From Methylobacterium sp. Leaf465 (lineage in GTDB: Bacteria > Pseudomonadota > Alphaproteobacteria > Rhizobiales > Beijerinckiaceae): a stretch of DNA of 64,000 nucleotides. Of the stretch, positions 36,482 to 46,362 are shown in pieces. A program made the position numbers and the translations under genes. The stretch spans positions 345,977 through 409,976 of the forward strand of contig NZ_LMRA01000012.1 in assembly GCF_001424705.1 (NCBI RefSeq), given 5' to 3'. A model generated the notes under the pieces. The model made no database searches. It was given only the letters and a program-made list of their open reading frames with translations, and was not told the DNA's origin. Every line of letters starts with the position of its first letter. Position 1 is the first letter of the stretch.

Positions 36482-37990
36482 ATGACTGAGGACACGTCGA
36501 TGACCCTCTCCCCCTGGCCGGCGGCGCGCCGCACCCCGCTGCTGGCTTGCCTCCTCGCCGGCCTCCTGCCCAACGCGATGGTCAATCCGAGCTACGGCCA
36601 GCCCTCCGGCGGACTGACGGCGGCGCCGATCCTCGCGGTCGGGACCAACGAGGCGGCGACCTCGCGCCGGATCGATCTCACCATGGGACGCTCCCTGGTG
36701 ATCGATCTGCCGCGCGACGCCAAGGAGGTCTTCGTCGCCAATCCGAAGGTCGCCAACGCGGTCGTCCGCTCGACCCGGAAGGTGTTCATCATCGGCATGG
36801 AGAACGGGGCCACGTCGATCTTCATCATGGATGCCGAGGGCCGGCAGATCACGGCTCTCGACGTCACGGTGGCGCGCGACCTCAACGTGCTGCGCCAGAC
36901 CCTGAACCAGAGCATCGCCGGGGGACGCTTCGACGTGCGCGCCGCTGGGGATTCGGTCGTGCTGACTGGGACCGTCAACTCGGCGTCCGAGGCGGCCCAG
37001 GCCCTCGACATCGCCAATGCCTTCGTGGGGATCTCGGCCGCCGGCGCCGCGGCGCGCGGCGCCGTCATCAACAACCTGACGATCCGCGGCAAGGATCAGG
37101 TCATGCTGCGCGTCACCGTGGTGGAGGTGTCGCGCACGGTCCTGAAGCAGTTCGGCGTCAATCTCAGCGGCGGCTGGTCCGGCCTGAACCTCGTCAACAC
37201 GGCGCCGCTCGCCCTGAACGGCGGCTCGTTCCCCACCGGCAACCTCCTGTCCGGAACGATCAACGGGCCGGGCGGAGCGAACCTCACGGCCACCCTGCGG
37301 GCCTTCGAGCAGGCCGGCGTCTCCCGTGTTCTGGCCGAGCCGACCCTGACGGCGATCTCCGGCGAATCGGCGACCTTCACGGCCGGCGGGCAGATCCCGG
37401 TCCCGTCGAACCTGAGCTGTACCTCCGTCGGCACCAGCACGATCCAAACCTGCGTTCCGAGCGTCAGCTACAAGGATTACGGCGTCAGCCTCAACTTCAC
37501 GCCTGTGGTGCTGGCGGAGAACAAGATCTCGGTGCGCGTGGGCACCCAGGTCACCGAGATCGACCAGCAGAACGCCCTGAACCTGAACTTCACCGGCACC
37601 ACCACGGCCGTGCCGGGCTTCACCGTCCGCAAGTCGGAGACCACGATCGAGCTCGCCTCCGGCGCGACGATGATGACCGCCGGCCTGATCCAGCAGCGCA
37701 ACAAGGCGGCGATCACCGGCTTGCCCGGCCTGATCAACCTGCCGATCATCGGCGCGCTCTTCCGGTCGCGCGATTATCAGCGGCAGGAAACCGAGCTGAT
37801 GATCATGGTCACGCCCTACATTGCCAAGCCGATGGAGCCGCGCCAGGTCTCCCGCCCGGATGACGGTTTCGTCGATGCGCAGGATGCGCAGGCCATCCTG
37901 CTCGGGCGCTTCAACCGCCTCTACGGCGTCGCTGGCGCCAGTCCCCTCGGCAGCGCCTATCGCGGCCGCGTCGGCTTCATCACCGATTAG
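36482..37990 (+). CDS. cpaC: Tad pilus secretin CpaC/RcpA
   Basis: The 502-residue protein forms the outer-membrane pore for the pilus. It has a signal peptide (LLACLLAGLLPNAMVNPSYG), an N-domain (LVIDLPRDAKEVFVANPKVA), a BON-like region (GTVNSASEAAQALDIANAFV) and a C-terminal secretin domain (GVSRVLAEPTLTAISGESAT, FTAGGQIPVP, GLPGLINLPIIGALFRSRDY, ETELMIMVTPYI). A cysteine pair inside the secretin domain (NLSCTSV and QTCVPS) may form a disulfide. Translation may also begin at ATG 36500. Confidence 0.95.
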   Translation: MTEDTSMTLSPWPAARRTPLLACLLAGLLPNAMVNPSYGQPSGGLTAAPILAVGTNEAATSRRIDLTMGRSLVIDLPRDAKEVFVANPKVANAVVRSTRKVFIIGMENGATSIFIMDAEGRQITALDVTVARDLNVLRQTLNQSIAGGRFDVRAAGDSVVLTGTVNSASEAAQALDIANAFVGISAAGAAARGAVINNLTIRGKDQVMLRVTVVEVSRTVLKQFGVNLSGGWSGLNLVNTAPLALNGGSFPTGNLLSGTINGPGGANLTATLRAFEQAGVSRVLAEPTLTAISGESATFTAGGQIPVPSNLSCTSVGTSTIQTCVPSVSYKDYGVSLNFTPVVLAENKISVRVGTQVTEIDQQNALNLNFTGTTTAVPGFTVRKSETTIELASGATMMTAGLIQQRNKAAITGLPGLINLPIIGALFRSRDYQRQETELMIMVTPYIAKPMEPRQVSRPDDGFVDAQDAQAILLGRFNRLYGVAGASPLGSAYRGRVGFITD

Positions 37991-38051
37991 TCCGGCGCTC
38001 TCCCGACCGATCCAGGCGCTCCGGCCCCGGCCTCAGCAGGACCCTCCCCCG

Positions 38052-38786
38052 ATGTCCACCTCTCCCCTCCGCACCCCCCTGGCCCTCGTGGCCGTGGCCG
38101 GCGTCGCCGCCCTGCTCGGGGCCTGCCGAGCCGATCCCGTCGTGACCACCGGCTCGCTCTATCCGGCCGACTACCGCGCGCGGCATCCCCTCGCCCTCGC
38201 CGAGGGCGTGCGCACCCTCGACGTGTTCGTCACGGGCACGGGCCATCTCGATCCGCGCCAGGCCGCCGACGTCGACGCGTTCCTGCTGGAATTCCGGCGC
38301 TACGGGCGCGGGACGCTGGCCCTCGACGTTCCCGCCGGCGGCACGCCCCGGACGGCGGCCGCGGTGGAGCGGACGGCCGCGGCCCTGCATCGCATGAGCC
38401 TGAACGGCGGCGTCTCCGACCGCCAGGTGGTGGTCGCCCGTTATGCGGTGGCCAATCCGAACCTTGCGGCGCCCCTCCGGCTCAGCTTCCAGCGCATGGA
38501 GGCCAGGGGCGGGAGCCAGTGCGGAACCTGGCCCCAGGATCTGGGCGTCGGAGATCCGGCCTTCAGCGGTCGCAACGAGGCCTACTGGAACTTCGGCTGC
38601 GCGACGCAGTCGAACGTCGCCGCGCAGATCGCGGATCCCGTCGATCTCGTCCGCGCCCGCCCGGAAGGTCGGATCGATACGATCCGGCGGACGAACGACA
38701 TCGGCAAGATCCGCGACGGCAAGGATCCGTCAATCGAATGGCGTCAGGATGGGAAGACCTCGATCAAGGCGCAGGTCTCCCAATAA
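38052..38786 (+). CDS. cpaD: Pilus assembly lipoprotein CpaD
   Basis: The start is ATG 38052 with AGGA ten bases upstream. The 244-residue protein has a lipobox (VAGVAALLGAC) with the lipid-bearing Cys. CpaD motifs follow: DYRARHPLALAEG near the N-terminus, then SFQRMEARGGSQCGTWPQDL and NEAYWNFGCATQSNVAAQIA, with paired cysteines. It anchors at the outer membrane and helps the secretin assemble. It sits between cpaC and cpaE in the usual order. Confidence 0.93.
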   Translation: MSTSPLRTPLALVAVAGVAALLGACRADPVVTTGSLYPADYRARHPLALAEGVRTLDVFVTGTGHLDPRQAADVDAFLLEFRRYGRGTLALDVPAGGTPRTAAAVERTAAALHRMSLNGGVSDRQVVVARYAVANPNLAAPLRLSFQRMEARGGSQCGTWPQDLGVGDPAFSGRNEAYWNFGCATQSNVAAQIADPVDLVRARPEGRIDTIRRTNDIGKIRDGKDPSIEWRQDGKTSIKAQVSQ

Positions 38787-38872
38787 CCGCGTCGGGCGGG
38801 CGCACCGTCTCGCCCGCGACGTGCCCCATCTTCGCTCCCGCATCGGCGGCAACCTGAACCGGAATTCCCTCC

Positions 38873-40117
38873 ATGACGGATCTGAACGAGACGTCCGAGC
38901 GCATCATCGCTCCCGTGCCGCGGATCACGATTCAGGCGTTCTGCGAGACGCAGGAGAGCGCGGCGCTGATCGAGTCGGCCGGCGCGGACCGGCGCCTGCA
39001 GAAGGCGCACATCAAGGTTCAGATGGGCGGCGGCGCGGCGGCGGTCGAAGCGTATCGGCATGCGCCCACGCCGAACGTCATCGTCATAGAGACCCAGGGG
39101 GCGAAGTCGCGCCCGCTCGAATGCCTCGATTCGCTGGCCGAGGTCTGCGACGAGGGAACGAAGGTCGTCGTCATCGGGCATGTCAACGACGTCGCGCTCT
39201 ACCGGCAGTTCATCCAGCGAGGCGTCAGCGAGTACCTGATGGCGCCGGTGCGCCCGATCGATCTCATCCAGGCGATTTCGGACCTGTTCACGGCGCCGGG
39301 CGCCAAGCCGGTCGGCCGCACCGTCGCCGTCGTCGGCGCGAAGGGGGGGGTCGGCGTCTCCACTCTCGCGCACAACCTGGCCTGGACGATCGGCCGGGAG
39401 CAGGACACCGCGACGGTCATCGCCGACCTCGATATCGCCTTCGGGACCGCGAGCCTGAACTTCAATCAGGATCCGCCCCAGGGCATCGCGGAGGCTGTGT
39501 TCGCGCCGGATCGCCTGGATTCGAATCTCCTCGACCGGCTCCTGTCGAAGTGCAGCGACAATCTCTCCCTGCTCGCGGCCCCCGCCACCCTGGACCGCAC
39601 CACCGATCTCGCCGAGCCGGCCTTCGACCATCTGCTCGACCTGTTGCGGGCTGCCGTGCCATGCGTCGTCCTCGACGTGCCGCACCAGTGGACCGCCTGG
39701 TCGCGACGGCTGATGATCAGCGCGGACGAGATCCTGATCGTCGCGAGTCCCGAGCTCGCCGCCCTGCGCAACACGAAGAATCTTCTGACGCTTCTGCAGC
39801 AGAACCGCCCGAATGATCGCAAGCCCCGCATCATCCTCAACGGCGTCGGGGTGCCCAAGCGTCCCGAGATCGCCGCGGCCGAGTTCGCCAAGTCCCTCGA
39901 CACCACGATCACGGCCGCGATTCCCTTCGATGCCGCGCTGTTTGGGACCGCCGCCAACAATGGGCAGATGATCGGCGAGGTGCAGGCCAACGCGAAGGCG
40001 GCCGAGATCTATTCGTCGCTCGCCGCCTCGATCACCGGCCGCGCCGAACTGCGCCGGGCGCGCCCGAATCTGTTCGAGCCGCTGCTCTCCAAGCTCGCCC
40101 GTCGCAAGGCATCGTGA
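38873..40117 (+). CDS. cpaE: Pilus localisation protein CpaE/TadZ
   Basis: The 414-residue protein has an N-terminal receiver-like domain without a clear phospho-acceptor pattern (VIVIETQ region) and a C-terminal MinD/ParA-like ATPase domain. Its deviant Walker A is GAKGGVGVST: the signature Lys is kept while the usual second Lys is Val, as in many TadZ proteins. The domain continues with VIADLDIAFGTASLNF and VVLDVPHQWTAWS. TadZ/CpaE recruits the pilus machine to its place, often the cell pole. It lies 46 bases before cpaF. Confidence 0.93.
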   Translation: MTDLNETSERIIAPVPRITIQAFCETQESAALIESAGADRRLQKAHIKVQMGGGAAAVEAYRHAPTPNVIVIETQGAKSRPLECLDSLAEVCDEGTKVVVIGHVNDVALYRQFIQRGVSEYLMAPVRPIDLIQAISDLFTAPGAKPVGRTVAVVGAKGGVGVSTLAHNLAWTIGREQDTATVIADLDIAFGTASLNFNQDPPQGIAEAVFAPDRLDSNLLDRLLSKCSDNLSLLAAPATLDRTTDLAEPAFDHLLDLLRAAVPCVVLDVPHQWTAWSRRLMISADEILIVASPELAALRNTKNLLTLLQQNRPNDRKPRIILNGVGVPKRPEIAAAEFAKSLDTTITAAIPFDAALFGTAANNGQMIGEVQANAKAAEIYSSLAASITGRAELRRARPNLFEPLLSKLARRKAS

Positions 40118-40162
40118 TGCTCCGGCCTGCTCCCCGTGACCTGATCGCCAGGAGGCTGCACC

Positions 40163-41617
40163 ATGTTCGGTAGACGATCCGGCAGCGCAGCGGTGCAGGC
40201 GCCGCGTCCGGCGGCCGTGGTCGACAAGCCGGAAGTTTCGCTGCCGGTCCACGACGATTCCGCCCTGCGCCCCCGCGCGGAGGCGCCCCGCCGGCCCGAG
40301 CCCGCGCCCGTCACGGAGTCGGCCAAGTCCGAGGACTACTTCCGCACCAAGAGCATGATCTTCGGGGCGTTGATCGAGGCGATCGATCTGTCCCAGCTTT
40401 CGCGTCTCGACGCGGAATCGGCGCGCGAGGAAATCCGCGACATCGTTTCGGAAATCATCGGCCTTAAGAACATCGTCCTGTCGATCGCCGAGCAGGAAGA
40501 GCTGCTCGACGACATCTGCAACGACGTGCTCGGCTACGGCCCGCTGGAGCCTCTGCTGGCCCGCGACGACATCGCCGACATCATGGTGAACGGCGCCAGC
40601 CGCGCCTTCATCGAAGTCGGCGGCAAGATCCAGCTGACCAACGTCCGCTTCCGCGACAATCAGCAACTGATGAACATCTGCCAGCGGATCGTGAGCCAGG
40701 TCGGCCGGCGGGTCGACGAAGCCTCGCCGATCTGCGACGCCCGTCTTCCGGACGGGTCGCGCGTCAACATCATCGCGCCCCCGCTGGCCATCGACGGGCC
40801 CGTGCTGACGATCCGCAAGTTCAAGAAGGACAAGCTGACCCTCGACCAGTTGGTGACCTTCGGAGCGATCTCGCCGGAAGGCGCCCGCATCCTGCAGATC
40901 ATTGGCCGCGTGCGCTGCAACGTGGTCATCTCGGGAGGCACCGGATCCGGCAAGACCACGCTGCTGAACTGCCTGACCCGCTACATCGACGCCGACGAGC
41001 GCATCATCACCTGCGAGGACGCGGCGGAACTGCAGCTCCAGCAGGCGCACGTGGTGCGCCTCGAAACCCGGCCTCCCAACATGGAGGGGTCCGGGCAGGT
41101 CACCATGCGCGACCTCGTCAAGAACTGCCTCCGCATGCGGCCCGAGCGGATCATCGTCGGCGAGGTCCGCGGCCCGGAGGCCTTCGATCTCCTGCAGGCC
41201 ATGAACACCGGTCACGACGGCTCGATGGGGACGCTCCACGCGAACTCCCCGCGCGAAGCCTTGGCCCGTATCGAGTCGATGATCACCATGGGCGGTTTCA
41301 GTCTGCCGTCGCGGACGCTGCGCGAAATGATCTGCGGCTCCATCGACGTCATCGTGCAGGCCACCCGCCTGCGCGACGGGTCGCGCCGGATCACCCACAT
41401 CACCGAGGTGATGGGACTCGAGGGCGACGTCATCATCACCCAGGATCTCTTCCTGTACGACGTGCTCGGCGAGGACGCGAACGGCAAGCTCATCGGGCGC
41501 CATCGATCCACGGGTATTGGCCGCCCCCGGTTCTGGGAGCGCGCGCGCTACTACGGCGAGGACGAAGCGCTCGCGGCGGCCCTCGATGCGGCCAGTGCCG
41601 GCGGGAGTGGGCTGTGA
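40163..41617 (+). CDS. cpaF: Tad pilus assembly ATPase CpaF/TadA
   Basis: The 484-residue protein is the type II/IV secretion-type ATPase that powers Flp pilus polymerisation at the inner membrane. It has an AGGAGG site upstream. After a variable Pro/Arg-rich N-terminus come [20 protein letters not shown], Walker [14 protein letters not shown] (Lys264), an Asp-box ([10 protein letters not shown]), Walker B ([13 protein letters not shown]) and the His-box [15 protein letters not shown]. It overlaps tadB by four bases (GTGA). Confidence 0.97.
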   Translation: MFGRRSGSAAVQAPRPAAVVDKPEVSLPVHDDSALRPRAEAPRRPEPAPVTESAKSEDYFRTKSMIFGALIEAIDLSQLSRLDAESAREEIRDIVSEIIGLKNIVLSIAEQEELLDDICNDVLGYGPLEPLLARDDIADIMVNGASRAFIEVGGKIQLTNVRFRDNQQLMNICQRIVSQVGRRVDEASPICDARLPDGSRVNIIAPPLAIDGPVLTIRKFKKDKLTLDQLVTFGAISPEGARILQIIGRVRCNVVISGGTGSGKTTLLNCLTRYIDADERIITCEDAAELQLQQAHVVRLETRPPNMEGSGQVTMRDLVKNCLRMRPERIIVGEVRGPEAFDLLQAMNTGHDGSMGTLHANSPREALARIESMITMGGFSLPSRTLREMICGSIDVIVQATRLRDGSRRITHITEVMGLEGDVIITQDLFLYDVLGEDANGKLIGRHRSTGIGRPRFWERARYYGEDEALAAALDAASAGGSGL

Positions 41618-42582
41618 ACGCCGGCGGCCTGGCCCTCGCCTCCGGTCTCCTCGCGCTCACGGCCGGGGGGCTCGCCTACGTCTTCGTCTTTCCCTACCTC
41701 TCGGGAGAGAAGCGGTCCGCCGAACGCCGTCGCACCGTCAGCGTCGTGACGGCGCCGGGAAACCGGGTCGCGACCGTCAATCGCCGCGAGCAGGTCGCCA
41801 AGAGCCTCAAGGACGTCGAGGCGAAGCGCGAAGGCACCAAGGTCACGCTGGAGCTGAAGCTGGCCCGCGCCGGCCTGTCCTGGTCGCGCAAGCAATATTT
41901 CGCCGTCGCGGCAGTGATGGCGGTGGTGTTCGGCCTGGTGATCCTGATCGCGACCGGCAATCCCCTCGCGGGGTTGGGCGCGGTCTTCGCCGGCGGCTTC
42001 GGGCTGCCTCTCTGGCTCATCACGTATCTGCGCAAGCGGCGGATCAAGGCGTTCATCAACGAATTGCCGACGGCGATCGACATCATCACCCGTGGTGTGC
42101 GTGCGGGTATCCCGGTGGGTGACTGCTTCCGGATCATCTCGCGGGAGGCCGAGGAGCCGATCCGCAGCGAGTTTCGTCAGGTGGTCGAGTCCCAGACTCT
42201 CGGCCTGTCCCTCGGCGAAGCCCTGATGAAGATGCACGAGCGCGTGCCCGTGTCGGACGTCAACTTCTTCGCCATCGTGATCAGCATCCAGGCGAAGTCC
42301 GGCGGCAATCTGTCCGAGGCCCTCGCCAACCTGTCCAGGGTTCTGCGCGAACGCAAGAAGATGGCCGGGAAGATCCAGGCGATGAGCATGGAGGCGAAGG
42401 CGTCCGGCGGCATCATCGCGGCGCTTCCCTTCATCGTCGCCCTCCTGACCTACCTGTCGAGCCCGGATTACATCTCCCTGCTCTGGCGGACCGATATCGG
42501 GAAACTTGCCCTGGTGTGTTCCGCGATCTGGATGTCGCTCGGGGTCTTCACGATGAAGAAGATGATCAGCTTCGACGTCTGA
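41614..42582 (+). CDS. tadB: Tad pilus inner-membrane platform protein TadB (GspF family)
   Basis: The GTG at 41614 overlaps the cpaF stop. The 322-residue protein has an N-terminal helix (GLALASGLLALTAGGLAYVF), two central helices, the cytoplasmic T2SSF domain (INELPTAIDIITRGVRAGIP, FAIVISIQAKSGGNLSEALA) and C-terminal helices. It forms the platform with TadC that the ATPase acts on. Confidence 0.94.
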   Translation: MNAGGLALASGLLALTAGGLAYVFVFPYLSGEKRSAERRRTVSVVTAPGNRVATVNRREQVAKSLKDVEAKREGTKVTLELKLARAGLSWSRKQYFAVAAVMAVVFGLVILIATGNPLAGLGAVFAGGFGLPLWLITYLRKRRIKAFINELPTAIDIITRGVRAGIPVGDCFRIISREAEEPIRSEFRQVVESQTLGLSLGEALMKMHERVPVSDVNFFAIVISIQAKSGGNLSEALANLSRVLRERKKMAGKIQAMSMEAKASGGIIAALPFIVALLTYLSSPDYISLLWRTDIGKLALVCSAIWMSLGVFTMKKMISFDV

Positions 42583-42647
42583 TTCGTCGATGCCTACCCG
42601 GTATCAAGTTCGAATCCTCGTCCGGTCGGATCGTACGGAGACACCGC

Positions 42648-43610
42648 ATGCTGGATCTCATCGCCGCCAAGGTCACCGAGCCGCGCTTCCTCGGCACCGC
42701 CCTCGCCGCCATCGCGGCGGCTGCGACCGCCTTCGCGCTGCTCCAGCCGGTGCTGGAGCCCGACCGCCTCGGGAAGCGCATGAAGCTGATCGGCGAGGAG
42801 CGGGAGGAGATCCGGCGCCGCGAACGCGAGCGCATGAGCTCCAAGGCGACGCTCCGGGTCGCCCCCAAGGCCTACATGAAACGGGTGGTGGAGCAGTTCA
42901 ACCTCAGCCGTTGGCTCGGGACGGAGACCGCCCGCAAGCAGCTGATGATGGCGGGCTATCGGTCGCCGGGGGCCGAGACGGGATTCCTGTTCTTCCGCCT
43001 GGTGACGCCGATCGTTCTGGCTCTGGTCGCGATCTTCTACCTCTTCGTGCTCGGTGTCCTCGATCAGCCGTTTGCCATCCGCACGATGATCGTCATCGGC
43101 GTGCTCCTGTTCGGCATCAAGGCCCCGGAGTTGTACCTCCACAACCGCGCCAGCAAGCGGCAGACCGAGATCCGGGCCGCCTGGCCGGATGCCCTCGACC
43201 TCACGCTGATCTGCGTCGAGTCCGGCATGTCCGTCGAACACGCGTTCCGGCGCGTCAGCACCGAGGTGGTCGGGCAATCCATCGTGCTCGCCGAGGAACT
43301 CGCGGTCCTGACCGCCGAGCTCTCCTACCTGCCGGATCGGCGCATCGCCTTTGAAAACCTCGCCAACCGCATCGGTCTCGATCAGATCAAGGCGGTGACG
43401 ACGGCACTGATCCAGGCCGAGCGCTACGGAACGCCCGTCGGCCAGGCCTTGCGCGTGCTGTCCCAGGAAAGCCGCGACATGCGGATGAACGAGGCGGAGA
43501 AGAAGGCCGCCGCCCTGCCGCCGAAGCTGACGGTGCCGATGATCCTGTTCTTCCTTCCGGTACTCTTCGTCGTCATCCTGACCCCGGCGATGATCCAGAT
43601 CTTCCGTTAG
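42648..43610 (+). CDS. tadC: Tad pilus inner-membrane platform protein TadC (GspF family)
   Basis: The start is ATG 42648 with ACGGAG upstream. The 320-residue protein has the same layout as TadB: an N-terminal helix, a charged cytoplasmic stretch (EEREEIRRRERERM), two helices (TPIVLALVAIFYLFVLGVLD), the T2SSF domain (WPDALDLTLICVESGMSVEH, LIQAERYGTPVGQALRVLSQ) and a final helix (VPMILFFLPVLFVVILTPAM). It is the last recognisable pilus gene here. Confidence 0.94.
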   Translation: MLDLIAAKVTEPRFLGTALAAIAAAATAFALLQPVLEPDRLGKRMKLIGEEREEIRRRERERMSSKATLRVAPKAYMKRVVEQFNLSRWLGTETARKQLMMAGYRSPGAETGFLFFRLVTPIVLALVAIFYLFVLGVLDQPFAIRTMIVIGVLLFGIKAPELYLHNRASKRQTEIRAAWPDALDLTLICVESGMSVEHAFRRVSTEVVGQSIVLAEELAVLTAELSYLPDRRIAFENLANRIGLDQIKAVTTALIQAERYGTPVGQALRVLSQESRDMRMNEAEKKAAALPPKLTVPMILFFLPVLFVVILTPAMIQIFR

Positions 43611-43749
43611 GCCCCGGCCTTCACATTCACGTGGCCCGTGACCCTTGAACGCGGCGTTGGCTCCGGAGCCGGCCCAACGCAAGGATGTTCAGCGCATCCG
43701 TTTCCTGCCATGCGACGGGGATGCTCCCAACGCTGTCACCGGACTTCGC

Positions 43750-44421
43750 ATGAACGTCCTCACCTACGCGATCGGCGATATTCACGGCTGCGCCGATGCG
43801 TTGCTCCGTCTGTTGGAGCGGATCAACCTGCACCGGGCCGGGCGTCCGGCCCGAATCGTCTGCCTGGGCGACTACGTGGATCGGGGTCCCGAGAGCGCCC
43901 GGGTGATCGAGATTCTCAGGCACCTTCAGCGCGACGCTCCGAGTGCCCTCACCTGCCTGATGGGCAACCACGAGCAGATGATGCTGGAGGCCTATCGCGA
44001 CCCGCATGGGGCTTCCACCTGGCTGAGCAACGGCGGCCGGCAGACCCTCCGCTCCTTTGGAATCACCGGCCCGGAAGCGTTTCCGCCCGACGTGCTGACC
44101 TGGCTCTCATACCTGCCCACCGTCCATGAGGACGCCGCGCACTACTTCGTCCATGCCGGCTTTCGCCCCGGGCGAACCGGCGTCGATCCCGATATGTGGA
44201 ACCGCCTCTGGATCCGAGAGCCGTTTCTCGGCACGGCTTTCGACTTCGGGAAGCACGTGGTTCACGGACACACGCCGCAACTGGAGGGGATGCCCGACCG
44301 GCAACCCTACCGCACCAACCTCGACACGGGTTGCGTCTACGGCCGGTGCCTCACGGCCGGCGTCTTCGATGAGACGCAGGGGCCGCCGATCGACGTTCTG
44401 CAGGTCGATCGCGACGGTTAG
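43750..44421 (+). CDS. Metallophosphoesterase (PPP-type serine/threonine phosphatase-like)
   Basis: The start is ATG 43750. The 223-residue protein shows all metal-binding motifs of bacterial PPP-family phosphatases: AIGDIHGCADALLRLL, CLGDYVDRGPESA, MGNHEQMML, FVHAGFRPG and VVHGHTPQLEG. Members include PrpA/PrpB-type protein phosphatases and diadenosine tetraphosphatases; sequence alone does not separate them. No membrane or signal segment is present. It follows the pilus locus by 139 bases, and whether it is functionally tied to it is unknown. Confidence 0.9.
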   Translation: MNVLTYAIGDIHGCADALLRLLERINLHRAGRPARIVCLGDYVDRGPESARVIEILRHLQRDAPSALTCLMGNHEQMMLEAYRDPHGASTWLSNGGRQTLRSFGITGPEAFPPDVLTWLSYLPTVHEDAAHYFVHAGFRPGRTGVDPDMWNRLWIREPFLGTAFDFGKHVVHGHTPQLEGMPDRQPYRTNLDTGCVYGRCLTAGVFDETQGPPIDVLQVDRDG

Positions 44422-44783
44422 TTTGATGCAATTTGTTTGTGGATCGGACCGGTCCAAAGAGTTGCCGAAGTCCTCGTGCGGCGGCTCGTGCCTCAGGGAC
44501 CCGTCATTGGGATGCGGTGTCTGCGGAACGCCTGCCGGTCGTCCAGGGGACGAACCTCGCCCCACCCATTTCCCGACGTCGACGCACGCCCATCTTCGAA
44601 AAGCATTGCCGACCGTGCCCGGCAGCCTCTAGCATCCCGAGCGTCGGAGCCAATCAACGAGCGCCGCGGTCAGGGATCAGAAGCGATGTCGTGGTGCCAA
44701 GCGCCGCCCGCCCCACAGGACCGGCATCGGCGGTCCCGCCCTCCGCGTGCCCAGCCCTGCCCCCGCCTCCACGGAGCGACCAC
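44422..44783. other. Intergenic, no recognisable gene
   Basis: These 362 bases lie upstream of the amidohydrolase gene. Open frames are continuations of frames from neighbouring genes and have no family resemblance. The first 30 bases are comparatively AT-rich (TTTGATGCAATTTG) and could belong to a promoter. ACGGAG near 44771 is the ribosome site of the next gene. Confidence 0.45.
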
Positions 44784-46061
44784 ATGGACGCGGTGACCCG
44801 CCGGGCGTGGCTCGCTGGGGCGGCCGCCACGAGCCTCGTGGCCACGACCGGGGCCTCGGCGGAACCGGACCCGGGCGGTCCTTTCGACCTCGTGATACGG
44901 GGTGGCGAGGTGATCGATCCGAGCCAGTCCCTACGCGGAAAGCGCGACATCGGTATCCGTCACGGACGGATCGCCGCCCTCGCGGCGGATCTGCCGACGG
45001 ATCGGGCCAAGCAGACGATCGACGCTTCCGGCAAGCTCGTGCTGCCCGGCCTCGTCGACCTCCACGCCCACACCTTTCCCTATGGCTCGGCGATCGGCAT
45101 CCCGGCCGATGAGACGGTCCCGTTCTCCGGGGTGACGACGGTGGTCTCCGCCGGAGACGCGGGCGCCAACACCATCGCCGCCCTGCGCCGGCACATCGCC
45201 GCGCAGACCCGGACGCGGATGTTCGCCTTCGTGCACATCGCCAATCACGGACTGTCGGCCTTCCCCGTCGCGGAACTCTACACCATCGACAACGCCCAGG
45301 TGGACGCCTGCGCGCTGGCCATCGCGGAGAACCCGGACTTCGTCCTCGGCGCCAAGGTGCGAATGTCGGAGAACGTCATCTTCAAGCATGGCGCCGAGCC
45401 CCTGCGCCGGGCGATCCAGGCCTGTGAGCTGTCGGGACGACCCGCCAAAGTGATGGCGCATATCGGCGGCGTCGAGACTGCCGACCTGATGAGCCGCATC
45501 CTCGACCTGCTGCGGCCGGGCGACATCCTCACGCACTGCTACTCGGGCGCGCCCAACATGGCTGGGCAGTTCACCAACATCGTCCAGGATGGCAAGCTCC
45601 TCCCGGCGGCCCTGGCCGCCAAGCAGCGCGGCGTCGTGTTCGACATCGGCCACGGTGGCGGTTCCTTCGATTTCACCGTGGCGGAGGCGGCCATCGCGCA
45701 GGGAGCTCCGCCCGATACGATCTCGTCGGATCTGCACGTCGTCTCCGGCAATACGCCGGGCATGCCGTTCCTGCCCCTGGTGATGAGCAAGTTCCTGCCC
45801 CTGGGCTTCAGCCTGGAACAGGTCATCGCGATGGCGACCGCGGCACCCGCCCGGGTGATCGACCGGGACGCGAAGCTCGGGACGCTGCAGGTCGGAGCGC
45901 CGGGCGACGTCTCGGTGATGGAATGGGTCGAGCGGCCGCTCTCCGTGGTCGACACCCGCAACAACCGCCGCGACGGAACGGGCTTCCTCTCGCCCGTCCA
46001 GACCGTGAACAACGGCGTCCCGTTCGGACGCCCGTATCAGCTGCCCTTCTCCGTTCGATGA
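44784..46061 (+). CDS. Tat-exported amidohydrolase/deacetylase-family metallohydrolase
   Basis: The 425-residue protein starts MDAVTRRAWLAGAAATSLVA, a twin-arginine signal peptide, and so would be exported folded. The amidohydrolase barrel has GKLVLPGLVDLHAHTFPYG (metal-binding HxH), later histidines in VHIANHG and KVMAHIGGVE, DILTHCYSG, and DLHVVSGN. The carboxylated lysine position may be the Lys in LGAKVRMS. The C-terminal cap contains GTLQVGAPGDVSVMEWVE, typical of cyclic-amide hydrolases. Substrates of this subgroup (dihydroorotase-like deacetylases) are mostly unknown, and export to the periplasm is unusual for it. Confidence 0.85.
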   Translation: MDAVTRRAWLAGAAATSLVATTGASAEPDPGGPFDLVIRGGEVIDPSQSLRGKRDIGIRHGRIAALAADLPTDRAKQTIDASGKLVLPGLVDLHAHTFPYGSAIGIPADETVPFSGVTTVVSAGDAGANTIAALRRHIAAQTRTRMFAFVHIANHGLSAFPVAELYTIDNAQVDACALAIAENPDFVLGAKVRMSENVIFKHGAEPLRRAIQACELSGRPAKVMAHIGGVETADLMSRILDLLRPGDILTHCYSGAPNMAGQFTNIVQDGKLLPAALAAKQRGVVFDIGHGGGSFDFTVAEAAIAQGAPPDTISSDLHVVSGNTPGMPFLPLVMSKFLPLGFSLEQVIAMATAAPARVIDRDAKLGTLQVGAPGDVSVMEWVERPLSVVDTRNNRRDGTGFLSPVQTVNNGVPFGRPYQLPFSVR

Positions 46062-46362
46062 GGCCGACCGGCTATTTTTCTGTTCATCCCGCGCGGGAGC
46101 GGCGCGGGATATGAAACGCCGCCGACGGGGACGGGTTTTCGGCGCGACCTCGACGACGACCCTCGTGTATACCAGCGGCTCGGCAGCGACCCGTTCGCGA
46201 GGGTTCGAGCCGCCGACGCCGCGCGCTCCGATCCTCATGCCATCCTTATAAAATCGCGTGGCGCGCTCACTCGAACCCTAATGCGGTTCCCGTCCATGCT
46301 CCGGGCGAGCGTGATCGGTCGTGACGACCCGGGCCGATCCGCCGCACAGGATCGGACCCCTC
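46062..46362. promoter_or_regulatory. Upstream region of the kdp operon
   Basis: The 301 bases between the amidohydrolase and the first kdp peptide should hold the KdpE-controlled promoter. A hairpin with arms ATCCCGCGC (46086-46094) and GCGCGGGAT (46102-46110) lies 25 bases after the amidohydrolase stop and may end that transcript, although no T-run follows. A KdpE consensus was not identified with confidence. Confidence 0.45.

Noticed and set aside
38744..41503. 919-codon antisense frame across cpaE and cpaF
   Set aside because: Both plus-strand genes are unmistakable; the antisense product is rich in Arg, Gly and Asp with no domain.
42605..42625. GTTCGAATCC resembling a tRNA T-loop
   Set aside because: The flanking bases do not form a T-stem, and no acceptor, D or anticodon arm could be found around it.
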